A stretch of DNA of 64,000 bases from Pelolinea sp. (GTDB lineage: Bacteria > Chloroflexota > Anaerolineae > Anaerolineales > Anaerolineaceae): contig JAAZOD010000028.1 in the NCBI GenBank assembly GCA_012797975.1, forward strand, positions 43,750-107,749, read 5' to 3'. Below, one piece after another: positions 1 through 7,839 of the stretch; positions within the stretch are counted from its first letter, which is position 1; every line of letters starts with the position of its first letter. Below the pieces are notes generated by a model that ran no database searches, was not told where the DNA came from, and worked only from the letters and a program-made list of their open reading frames with translations. A program made the translations under genes and the position numbers.

Positions 1-2
1 AA

Positions 3-410
3 AGAAATGTTCCATTTTGCTTTGTTTTATTCGCTGCGGTCATGCTCTTATCAGCATGCAATCCAATTCTTTCACGGGATCCTTTGAACGGCACATCCTG
101 GTCATTAGGTGCCATCGATGAAACCCCTACGCTGCAAGGGATCCTGGTAACGCTTGCATTCGCTGACGGACAGGTCAGCGGTTCGTCGGGTTGCAATTCG
201 TATGGCGGCTCTTATAAGGTCAATGGAGAAAAAATCACCATCCGTTCGCTGGTCTCTACCCTGATGGCATGCCAAGACATAGACATCATGGAACAAGAAC
301 AAACTTACATGCAATATTTACAGAATGCACAAACCTACCAGATCGACAGTGATCAGCTTCAGATCGCTACAATAGATGGGAAAGTGCTGGTTTTCACTCT
401 GCAGAAATAG
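3..410 (+). CDS. META-domain (HslJ-like) lipoprotein, 5' end cut by the window
   Basis: The reading frame is open to the left edge and encodes a hydrophobic stretch ending in the lipobox LLSAC, so the start codon lies outside the window; the ATG at 42 falls inside the signal peptide and is unlikely to be the start. The mature part has the META/HslJ pattern: a NGTSWSL opening, a GSSGCNSYGGSY core, and TLMACQD near the middle. Family members are small beta-rich envelope proteins; HslJ in E. coli is linked to novobiocin resistance, but the role here is unknown. The gene ends at a strong bidirectional terminator. Confidence 0.8.
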   Translation, partial: RNVPFCFVLFAAVMLLSACNPILSRDPLNGTSWSLGAIDETPTLQGILVTLAFADGQVSGSSGCNSYGGSYKVNGEKITIRSLVSTLMACQDIDIMEQEQTYMQYLQNAQTYQIDSDQLQIATIDGKVLVFTLQK

Positions 411-469
411 GAAGTTTTTTATATAAAATGGATTTCGATTATCCATTTTCACAGGATCAGCGAAAACAA

Positions 470-503
470 AAAGAGCGGCTTGGTTTTCAAGCCGCTCTTT
501 TTT
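470..503. terminator. Bidirectional intrinsic terminator
   Basis: A perfect 13-bp stem (470-482 pairing with 488-500) with a 5-nt loop is flanked by A and T runs. It serves both the plus-strand META gene and the minus-strand lipoprotein gene that converge here. Confidence 0.9.
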
Positions 504-520
504 AACCCTATCGTTTTCAA

Positions 521-973
521 TTACTCGACGGTGATTTCAACAAGCCCTTTGACATTCTGTTTGCCAGAAAGACCAGGCATCACAGAGCGCAGACTGCCGT
601 CTTCATCGAACGCGACGATGCAGTTGGTGCAGGCAGCCAATTCATCTTTGGTCACTTCAGCGGTGAATCCATCAGAAGCGACCAGGGTGAGTTTTGTATA
701 ATCGGCCACACCGGCTGCGGAAAGCAGATCGCTGATGAGAACACCATTGAACTTTGTGGTTTCACCATCTTTGTTGGTATATTCTGCTTCCACCTGGGTC
801 ATGGCATTCAAATCATCCGCGGTCCAGGAGGCATCGGCTGCGCCACTGAGCTTAAGGGCGGCTTCAGCAACCACAACGGCTTCTTCGCCAGTGGTCTCGG
901 CAGCTTTGGTTGCGCAGGCTGAGAGCAACAACCCTGCAATTAGCACACTGATCAGAATAATTTTTTTGTTCAT
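521..973 (-). CDS. Small lipoprotein with a molybdopterin-binding (sulfite-oxidase-fold) like domain
   Basis: The signal peptide ends in LLLSAC (Cys20), so the protein is predicted to be lipid-anchored outside the membrane. The rest resembles the C-terminal half of the oxidoreductase molybdopterin-binding domain: FNGVLISDLL matches the usual GVPLxDLL segment, followed by VASDGFTAEV, and the end SVMPG...VKGLVEI matches the usual RLVxPG...VKWLxxI. At 150 residues it is much shorter than sulfite oxidases, and the segment that would carry the molybdenum-ligand cysteine is missing; two cysteines occur later (AACTNC). The start has a good ribosome site (AGGAGA). A probable Moco riboswitch with a terminator lies just upstream, which supports a molybdenum link. 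Catalytic function is doubtful; cofactor or substrate binding is possible. Confidence 0.6.
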   Translation of the reverse strand: MNKKIILISVLIAGLLLSACATKAAETTGEEAVVVAEAALKLSGAADASWTADDLNAMTQVEAEYTNKDGETTKFNGVLISDLLSAAGVADYTKLTLVASDGFTAEVTKDELAACTNCIVAFDEDGSLRSVMPGLSGKQNVKGLVEITVE

Positions 974-1042
974 TTTCTTCTCCTATTTTTTGAACGATGT
1001 ACGGGCGGCTTTTCGATCCCTGTCCCTAGTGTGCCATTCATG

Positions 1043-1070
1043 AAAAACAGCAGCCAGAAAGAAGCTGCTG
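1043..1070 (-). terminator. Intrinsic terminator of the riboswitch leader
   Basis: On the minus strand a 7-bp stem (GCAGC core, 1048-1054 with 1064-1070) is followed at once by five T residues. It lies between the aptamer-like element and the lipoprotein gene, about 70 nt before its start, as expected of a transcription-attenuating expression platform. Confidence 0.75.
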
Positions 1071-1089
1071 CCTGTTGACACCATTCACC

Positions 1090-1183
1090 AGTTCACCTTC
1101 TTTCCAAGCGGGAGGCGGGAGCGTTTCCGCTCACACCCTATCGGTCCAAAAGCCATTGTCATTATCCTTTAGGCTGATGAACT
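1090..1183 (-). promoter_or_regulatory. Probable molybdenum cofactor (Moco) riboswitch aptamer
   Basis: Read on the minus strand, the leader has the order of elements of the Moco motif known from E. coli moaA: a closing 8-bp stem (AGTTCATC pairing with GGTGAACT, with one G-U pair), then TAATGACAATGG, an AGGG segment, a hairpin GAGCG-GAAA-CGCTC, then CGCCTCCCG and TTGGAAAG. The E. coli leader carries GTGACAATG, CCAGGGCG, GCCTCCCG and TGGAAAGG in the same order. The match was made by eye from memory of that leader; no covariance search was possible. The regulated gene encodes a molybdopterin-fold lipoprotein. Confidence 0.68.
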
Positions 1184-1236
1184 CGAAGATGTAAACAGTA
1201 TTGTAGCACAATCAAAAAAAAGTGATAGAGGGTATT

Positions 1237-2247
1237 CTAGTTCAAAGAAAATCTATAGACCTCATGGTAATGGCGTCCAATAGCCACTTGGATCGTGCCG
1301 TGTTCCAGGTCATATAGCACGGACCAGCGCGTGGCAAAATCGCCTGGTTGAGATACCTTCTCCAATAATTCCATTGCTTTACCCTCGCCCAATCCCCCCT
1401 GAAAGCGTTGAAGCTCTTGCTCGAGCAGGTTATATCGCCAACAATTTGGAGCGGTGGATGAAGAAGTTTCACTGATCAAAAAGTTGGTTGCCACCTGCCA
1501 GTTCTTGTCATTGCGGATCACGACCGGTTCACCATGGATATATTCGATAATCGCAGAATTTCCCTCCCGATCCGCAATCAGGTAATGGATGGGGATATCA
1601 TCGAAATCAACATTGTAATCTTGGATCAGGGCAAGAGCTGATTCTACGTTTGCCGCATGATCCAGCATCAAACGCATCAATTCCAAGCTGCCAATGGTAA
1701 TTTTCTCAGGATCATCTCCTCCTTCGGCATGGGCAACGCTCATCATGCCTGCCGCGAATCCCATCTCATTCATTCCATCGAATGGAAGATAGGGGACGTA
1801 TCGTAAAGCTTCGGGGTCATCCAACGGTGTGTTTTGATCATCGTATCCAAGGTAAGAAATATCCACCATGGAAACAGAGCGATAGCCGCCGGAAGGTTGG
1901 GTAAACAGAATCATCACGGGATGAAAATACCAATCAAAGTTACGGCCAAAAATCGCCTGACCCATATTCCCAAAGCTGGCAAAACAGGAACAGGCAAAAT
2001 GCGGTTGAGAGAATGAAACCGCCTGCCTGTCATCCATCATTCCGGTCTTCAGGTATTCGTCGAATCCATAATCCCCCGGATAGGAATACCAATAAAAAGG
2101 GTAATCAGAAATCTGTTCCACCGCAGAGGAACCATCAAGGTCTTTTGCATCTTCCAAGGGCTCATTGAAACCATCCTTCATTCCTGCACAATCCGACAGG
2201 AACCCTATGATAAAAACCGTGACGACAAGAATAAATTTCTTTACCAT
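1237..2247 (-). CDS. Ntn-hydrolase of the choloylglycine hydrolase / acyltransferase (C45-like) family, exported
   Basis: The protein has an N-terminal hydrophobic export segment ending at Cys20 (FLSDC, a poor lipobox because of Asp at -1). The family signature follows: ACSCFASFG with the likely nucleophile Cys88, then GRNFDWYFHP (about 101-110), the usual RNxDW motif. Later segments FDGMNEMGFAAGMMSVA and YLIADREGNSAIIEY are also typical. Members hydrolyse or transfer linear amides (bile salts, penicillin precursors, acyl-homoserine lactones); the substrate cannot be read from sequence. In many members the nucleophile becomes the new N-terminus by processing; here about 87 residues would have to be removed. 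The gene stands alone between divergent neighbours. Confidence 0.8.
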   Translation of the reverse strand: MVKKFILVVTVFIIGFLSDCAGMKDGFNEPLEDAKDLDGSSAVEQISDYPFYWYSYPGDYGFDEYLKTGMMDDRQAVSFSQPHFACSCFASFGNMGQAIFGRNFDWYFHPVMILFTQPSGGYRSVSMVDISYLGYDDQNTPLDDPEALRYVPYLPFDGMNEMGFAAGMMSVAHAEGGDDPEKITIGSLELMRLMLDHAANVESALALIQDYNVDFDDIPIHYLIADREGNSAIIEYIHGEPVVIRNDKNWQVATNFLISETSSSTAPNCWRYNLLEQELQRFQGGLGEGKAMELLEKVSQPGDFATRWSVLYDLEHGTIQVAIGRHYHEVYRFSLN

Positions 2248-2433
2248 GCTTCAACCCATCCTAACGATCACTCGCAGAACCATTTCTTCAACTTACAGCA
2301 TAGAAAGATCAAGCTGTATTGTCATCCGCTGCTTGTAGCATTTTAAACTGTACATCCCGATAAAAAGAAAACGCTTCAGCGAAGGAAATAATTCTTTAAA
2401 ATTCCGCAAATCGCTTCGCGTTCGCTTTTTTGC

Positions 2434-2439
2434 TATAAT
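2434..2439 (+). promoter_or_regulatory. -10 element for the beta-propeller/beta-helix gene
   Basis: A perfect TATAAT lies 57 bases before the start at 2496; no convincing -35 hexamer is seen 17 bases upstream. The implied leader is about 50 nt and ends in a strong ribosome site (AGGAGG). Confidence 0.5.
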
Positions 2440-2495
2440 TCCCTAAGGTCTCTCAAGAAAATTACCCAAAATTGCATTGTCCGTAGGAGGATGTC

Positions 2496-5400
2496 ATGAA
2501 GAAAGGGAATCACCTTCGATTTGGCTTAATAGTGGCGCTGTTGTTATTGTTCATCCCCAACGCAACTTTCGCAGCCGCACAAGATAACGGCAGTGACTGG
2601 AAGCTTATCTCGCAAGTCGGTGGCACGACCCAGGCGATCTTCCTGGACGAGCAAACTCTCTATGTGGGGGTTGGAATGCACATTGAAGTCTTTGATGTGT
2701 CCAATATCCAGGCGCCTGTTCTGCTGGGCAGCAGCCCCATCCTGCCAAATTTCATCGAAAGCATCACCGGCGATGGATCGCAATACCTTTACGCAGCTTG
2801 CGGTGCATCTGGCGTGCAGGTGCTGGATATTTCCAATCCCTCCTCCCCCGCACTGGCCGGATCCTATGACACCTTAGGATATACAGAAGATATTTATCTA
2901 AAAGACAACCATGCCATTCTCGCTGACGGACCCAATGGCATTCAGGTGCTGGATATTTCCGTCCCCTCTTCCCCACAATGGGTCAGCGAAGCCTATTCAC
3001 TGGCCTATGCATATGATATAGAAATGAGTGGGAATACCCTGTACGCGGCAGGCGGGGGAAGCGGGTTACTGGTGGTTGATCTCAGCAATGTTGCCCAACC
3101 GCAGGAAAAGGGCGTCGTCAGCATGGATGGTTTCCTGTATGCCCTGGCCATCTCCGGGAAATCGCTTTACAGCGCCAACGCCTGGGGCGGTGTGGGAATG
3201 GCAGATATCAGTGATCCACTCGTTCCCAAGGTTCTGGATGCCCTTACCACCAATGGCTGGGCAATGGATGTCGATATTGAGAATACCGGTTTGCTGGTCA
3301 TGGATGGAACGGATGGGGTGCGCTTGTATGATATTTCCAATTCATCTCCCCAATTGTCGATCCTTTATGAAGATACCGGTTTCACCTATCAGGGTATCTT
3401 GCAAGGCAGCCACGCTTTTGTGACCGATAAAGAGCAAGGGTTGCTGACGCTCGATTTCAGCAACAAAAACGATCCACGCCTGGTTCACAACTATCTCCCC
3501 ATTCTGGATGCCAGACGGGTGACGATGAGCGGGAATGCTGCTTATGTGGCAGCAGGCCTATCGGGAATGCGGGCGATCGACCTCAGCTCGCCAGCCAAGC
3601 CGCAAGAGACCTTCTGGTTCGATACCGAAGGCGGGTATGCCAACAAAGTGCTGGTGGAAGGGAACACCGCCTATCTCTCTACACACCTGGCAACCCAGTA
3701 TCCCCTGCGCATCTTTGACATCAGCGATCCGCTCCATCCACAATTGGTGGGGCAGGTACCCAATGACGAGGCAGTCTTTAATTCCGCCTTCCGTTCTCTC
3801 GCCTATTCCAATGGCTATATCTATGTCCCCGGAGAGAATTTCGACATTGCAGTGGATGTGCAGGATGCAACCAACCCCAAAGTCATGGGAAACATCCCTT
3901 TTGAAAATCCCATCAACGCAGATGCGCAGGGAAACCTGCTTATCACGGTGAACAACAATGAGCTACAGTTGGTGGATGTAAGTGATCCAAGCGCATTAGC
4001 CGAAATATCAAAATTCGCGCGCACGACCACGGGGGAAGGGATCGTTTTTTTGGATGAGACCACGGTGGTGACATCCAGCGATAGCGGGATCATGGTAGTG
4101 GATGTCAGTAATCCCGCTTCGCCACGCCAGATTTCCAACCTGGCAGTTCAAGGCACGGTCATGGAAATATTCCTGGATGGAAGCACTGCTTACCTGAGCT
4201 GCCTGGGCGGCGGCATTCAAATCGTGGATCTCTCCGCGATTGAGCAGCCCACGTTGATCGGATCGGTGGAAACGCCCGGCATCGCCTATGATTGTTCCGT
4301 GCAGGGAAACACACTGCTGGTAGCAGACAGTTATGGCGGACTGTTGGTATACCAAAAAGGTGCTGCCAACAGTTCGACCATGGACAGGAACGATGGGCTT
4401 GCTCTGGCCAAGTCTTCTATCGAAAACACTACAAACCCAGCCATTCATTTGAGCAGTTTTGAAACCAACCTGCGGGAATATTCCACCGGTAAGTCTGCGC
4501 ACGAAAAAAGGACCACCACTGTATCGAATTCCGCCACCTGCACGGTCAGCACGACCGCGGATGATGGCAGCGGCAGTTTGAGGGAGTGCATTTCCACCTT
4601 GAGCGAAGGAACCACGATCACCTTTGATACCCAGGTCTTTTCACCAAGCAAACCCGCCACCATCCAGCTGCTCTCGCCGCTGCCGGTGATCGATCAGATC
4701 ACTTTTACCATTGACGGCAGCAATGCAGGGGTAATTCTGGATGGCAGTCAATTGGAAACCGGCAGCGGTTTGGAGTTCTATTCCTCCAACAGCATGATTA
4801 AGGGGCTGCAGATCATCAACTTCCCCGAAAACGGCATCCGCGTGAACGGCGACAACAATCAGATCGGCGGCAATCGATTGATCGGTGAAGGCCCCCTCGG
4901 CGAAGGCAATCTGCTGAGCGGGAACGGGATCAACGGCATCATCCTGTATGGCAACAACAACATCATCCGTGGAAACCTGGTCGGTACCGATAGCAAGGGC
5001 AGCAAGGCAATGGCGAACTACTATGGAATTTTCATTTCGGAATGGTGTAAAGATACCATAGTGGGTGGAACGGAAGAGGGAGAGGGGAACGTGATCAGCG
5101 GCAATACCTGGGCAAACATGGATACCTGGGGGAACCATGCGCAGGTCATTGGCAACCTGATCGGATTGGACATTTCCGGGACCAAAGCCGTGAATCCACA
5201 AACCGGCGCCAACCTCATTATCGAATCCGGCGCTTCCAATTCGCTCATCGGTGGAACGCGACCCGAAATGCGCAACATCATCAGCGGCAGCGATCTGGGT
5301 ATCGTCATCAGTGATCCAAACACCTACCAAAATTCCATCATCGGCAATTACATCGGCACGGATATCAGCGGCACCTATGCCATTCCAAACAACACCGGCT

Positions 5401-6203
5401 TCACCATCTTCACCGTAAGCTACAACCGCATCGGCGGCGCAGGAGAGGGTGAAAGCAACCTGATCAGCGGCAACCAAACCGGCATCAATTTGAACGGTTA
5501 TGGGGTAACCGACAATATCATTCAAGGCAACATCCTTGGGTGGGATGCAAGCGGCAAAAAGCAACTGCCCAACAACACCGGCATTTCCATCAACATGGGG
5601 CAGCGGCATATCATCGTCGGCGGATACAGTGCTGCCGAAGGCAATCGCATCGCCTCCAAAGATCTTGGAATGCGCATCAGCGACGCAGGCATTGAATATA
5701 ACTTCATCGCCGGCAATTCCTTCAGCGGTTCCAGCGTTTCCGGGATCTTTTTCGAAAACCATTCCTCCAACAACTTTGTCCAGGGCAATTCCTTCACGGA
5801 TATGAATTCCAATGCTGTTCGGGTCGACTACGGCAGCGGCAACCAGATACGCTCCAATACCTATGATATAAAGGCACAGAACGCAATTTTTCTGGTAGAG
5901 AATGGGAACCTGAACTTGGCCGCACCGTTGATCGATCGTGCAACACCCTACAGCGTTTCCGGCAGCACCTGCCCGAATTGTCTGGTAGAGATCTATTCCA
6001 TTTCAGGCCAGACCATTCGCTATGCAGGCAAAACAACCTCCGATGCAACCGGGGCCTTTCAATGGACAAGCTGCCAGGCAAGCGAGGGAAACCAGGTGGC
6101 GGCATTGACCATTGATGCGCAGGGGAATACCTCCATGTTCTCCAATCCGATCAGCATGGAAAACGATGAAAGCGGGCAACCCTCAACCTGCAACATCCCG
6201 TAA
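2496..6203 (+). CDS. Large secreted protein: LVIVD-repeat beta-propeller joined to a CSLREA-type parallel beta-helix
   Basis: A signal peptide (about 1-27, ending ATFAAA) is followed by roughly 13 LVIVD-type repeats to about residue 610, each with a core such as VLDISNPSSPALAG, VVDVSNPASPRQIS or IFDISDPLHPQLVG. After a Thr/Ser-rich linker comes CTVSTTADDGSGSLRECI, the entry motif of CSLREA beta-helix proteins, then NosD-like helix repeats (about 700-1150) built from GNLIG, NxISGN and IxGN units. A short C-terminal domain with CPNC and a second cysteine ends the protein, which may be an Ig-like or carboxypeptidase-regulatory-like fold. No sorting signal or C-terminal membrane segment is seen, so it is probably released or non-covalently attached. 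Adhesion or polysaccharide contact is plausible; enzymatic activity is not evident. Confidence 0.85.
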   Translation: MKKGNHLRFGLIVALLLLFIPNATFAAAQDNGSDWKLISQVGGTTQAIFLDEQTLYVGVGMHIEVFDVSNIQAPVLLGSSPILPNFIESITGDGSQYLYAACGASGVQVLDISNPSSPALAGSYDTLGYTEDIYLKDNHAILADGPNGIQVLDISVPSSPQWVSEAYSLAYAYDIEMSGNTLYAAGGGSGLLVVDLSNVAQPQEKGVVSMDGFLYALAISGKSLYSANAWGGVGMADISDPLVPKVLDALTTNGWAMDVDIENTGLLVMDGTDGVRLYDISNSSPQLSILYEDTGFTYQGILQGSHAFVTDKEQGLLTLDFSNKNDPRLVHNYLPILDARRVTMSGNAAYVAAGLSGMRAIDLSSPAKPQETFWFDTEGGYANKVLVEGNTAYLSTHLATQYPLRIFDISDPLHPQLVGQVPNDEAVFNSAFRSLAYSNGYIYVPGENFDIAVDVQDATNPKVMGNIPFENPINADAQGNLLITVNNNELQLVDVSDPSALAEISKFARTTTGEGIVFLDETTVVTSSDSGIMVVDVSNPASPRQISNLAVQGTVMEIFLDGSTAYLSCLGGGIQIVDLSAIEQPTLIGSVETPGIAYDCSVQGNTLLVADSYGGLLVYQKGAANSSTMDRNDGLALAKSSIENTTNPAIHLSSFETNLREYSTGKSAHEKRTTTVSNSATCTVSTTADDGSGSLRECISTLSEGTTITFDTQVFSPSKPATIQLLSPLPVIDQITFTIDGSNAGVILDGSQLETGSGLEFYSSNSMIKGLQIINFPENGIRVNGDNNQIGGNRLIGEGPLGEGNLLSGNGINGIILYGNNNIIRGNLVGTDSKGSKAMANYYGIFISEWCKDTIVGGTEEGEGNVISGNTWANMDTWGNHAQVIGNLIGLDISGTKAVNPQTGANLIIESGASNSLIGGTRPEMRNIISGSDLGIVISDPNTYQNSIIGNYIGTDISGTYAIPNNTGFTIFTVSYNRIGGAGEGESNLISGNQTGINLNGYGVTDNIIQGNILGWDASGKKQLPNNTGISINMGQRHIIVGGYSAAEGNRIASKDLGMRISDAGIEYNFIAGNSFSGSSVSGIFFENHSSNNFVQGNSFTDMNSNAVRVDYGSGNQIRSNTYDIKAQNAIFLVENGNLNLAAPLIDRATPYSVSGSTCPNCLVEIYSISGQTIRYAGKTTSDATGAFQWTSCQASEGNQVAALTIDAQGNTSMFSNPISMENDESGQPSTCNIP

Positions 6204-6225
6204 GAATTAGTGCCTTTTCTTTTCC

Positions 6226-6264
6226 AACCTCCCCATTCTGCAAGCAGCAATGGGGAGGTTTTTA
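6226..6264 (+). terminator. Intrinsic terminator
   Basis: A 12-bp perfect stem (6226-6237 with 6249-6260) is followed by TTTTT-rich sequence, 23 bases after the stop of the surface-protein gene. Confidence 0.9.
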
Positions 6265-6420
6265 TTCAATGGTGAACGGGTTTTCATGACCATCTTTGAA
6301 TTGAAACAACCCCGGTCACAGCGGTCCCTCGGTTTGCCCCATGTACATATTTGGACAGTCGAACAGTGCTTTTTTAAGGTACAATGACGTGGTTCAACCT
6401 CAATCTCAGGAACAACCCTT

Positions 6421-7839
6421 ATGCTAAAAAGCTCTTTTTGTGTCCACGGACACTTCTACCAACCACCGCGCGAGGATCCCTTTACAGGGGAAATCCCCAA
6501 TGAGTATGGAGCAGGCCGTTTTGGGAACTGGTGTGAACGCATCTACCAGGAGTGCTACCTGCCCAACGCACAGGTTGGAAACTTTCAAAAGATCAGCTAC
6601 AATATCGGCCCCACCCTGTTTGCCTGGATGGAAAAAAAACATCCCGAGACCGTGCGCGCCATTGCCGAGCAGGAAAAACAGGTTTTTCAAAGAACCGGCA
6701 TCAGCAACGCCATGGCTCAGCCCTATTTTCATAACATTCTTCCGCTTGCCAGCGAGCGGGACAAAAACACACTGATCCTGTGGGGCATTAAAGACTATAC
6801 GAAACGCTTTGGACATGCGCCGCAGGGCATGTGGCTGCCTGAAACGGCCATGGACCTGGCCTCCTTGGAAGCGATGGCGGTCTATGGGATCCAGTTCACC
6901 ATTCTGGCGCCCTGGCAAGCCAAAGATCCCCGCCTGGATACCACCCAGCCCTACCGGGTGGCATTGGCAAGCGGTAAAGAATTCTATGTTTTCTTTTACA
7001 ATTCATTTCTTTCCGGTGAGGTCAGCTTCAACCCCAGTTCGACCGAGAACGCGGATACTTTTGTGAGGGATTGGCTGATCCCTCAGTTGGATTCCATAAA
7101 GGTCGACCATGAACTCTTCAGCATGGTTGCATCAGATGGAGAATTGTACGGGCATCACCAGCCCTTCCGCGAACGTTTCCTCAGTTACCTGCTGGATGGA
7201 GCAGTCGAAAAAACCGGGATCGAACGACAATTTCCGGCACTGTGGTTGAAAGAACACGCCGTGGAACACAGCGTGGAACTGCTCGAAAATACCTCCTGGA
7301 GCTGCCATCACGGCATTGAACGCTGGCGCAATGTGTGCGGAGATGCGCCCTCGGCAACCTGGAAAAAACCGGTGCGCGAATTCATGAATAGACTGGCGGA
7401 TTCCATCGACCGGGAATTTGAAACCCATTTGCAAAACCTGATCCGCGATCCCTGGGAATTGCGCAATGCCTATGTGGAAGTTCTGCTGGGAGAAAAGAGC
7501 GTGGAAGATCTTGTGGCAGATCATGCCACACAGGACCTGACCCCCGGGCAACGTTCCCTGATCCGTATCCTACTGGAAGCAGAATATGACCGCATGCGCA
7601 TGTTCGCATCGGATGCCTGGTTCTACTTCGACCTCGATCGTATCGAGCTATTGAACTCCTTAAAATATGCTGCGCATGCCGCCGGTCTGGTGGAGCAAGC
7701 CACCGGCCACAACCCTACTGATGAAGCGGTCAAGATCCTGACACAGGCGCACAGTGAGGTCTCCAGTTTGAGCGGAGATATCACCTTCCTGGGTTATTTG
7801 AAGAGCTTCGAGATGAAGATCGAGCAGAATTCTCACTGA
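6421..7839 (+). CDS. Glycoside hydrolase family 57 (alpha-glucan-acting), cytoplasmic
   Basis: The N-terminus HGHFYQPPREDPF is the GH57 entry motif with the substrate-site histidines. The segment GMWLPETAMDLASLE holds the expected nucleophile Glu, and MVASDGELYGHHQPF holds the expected acid Asp of the family. The C-terminal part (about residues 290-470) looks like the alpha-helical domain common in the DUF3536-containing branch. No signal peptide is present, so the enzyme acts inside the cell, probably on glycogen or maltodextrins. A TACAAT -10 element lies about 40 bases upstream. The stop codon overlaps the 3' end of the convergent GH13 gene by seven bases; the two enzymes probably share the glucan pool. 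Exact activity (amylase, branching, transferase) cannot be decided. Confidence 0.88.
   Translation: MLKSSFCVHGHFYQPPREDPFTGEIPNEYGAGRFGNWCERIYQECYLPNAQVGNFQKISYNIGPTLFAWMEKKHPETVRAIAEQEKQVFQRTGISNAMAQPYFHNILPLASERDKNTLILWGIKDYTKRFGHAPQGMWLPETAMDLASLEAMAVYGIQFTILAPWQAKDPRLDTTQPYRVALASGKEFYVFFYNSFLSGEVSFNPSSTENADTFVRDWLIPQLDSIKVDHELFSMVASDGELYGHHQPFRERFLSYLLDGAVEKTGIERQFPALWLKEHAVEHSVELLENTSWSCHHGIERWRNVCGDAPSATWKKPVREFMNRLADSIDREFETHLQNLIRDPWELRNAYVEVLLGEKSVEDLVADHATQDLTPGQRSLIRILLEAEYDRMRMFASDAWFYFDLDRIELLNSLKYAAHAAGLVEQATGHNPTDEAVKILTQAHSEVSSLSGDITFLGYLKSFEMKIEQNSH

Noticed and set aside
4641..5762. A 373-residue minus-strand reading frame inside the surface-protein gene
   Set aside because: It is the mirror of the beta-helix repeats, rich in Ala/Asp/Val with no family features; the plus-strand product has clear domains and a ribosome site.
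4800..5900. Repetitive GN-rich stretches suggesting a DNA repeat or CRISPR array
   Set aside because: The repeats are at the protein level (beta-helix rungs), vary in DNA sequence and length, and have no constant spacer pattern.
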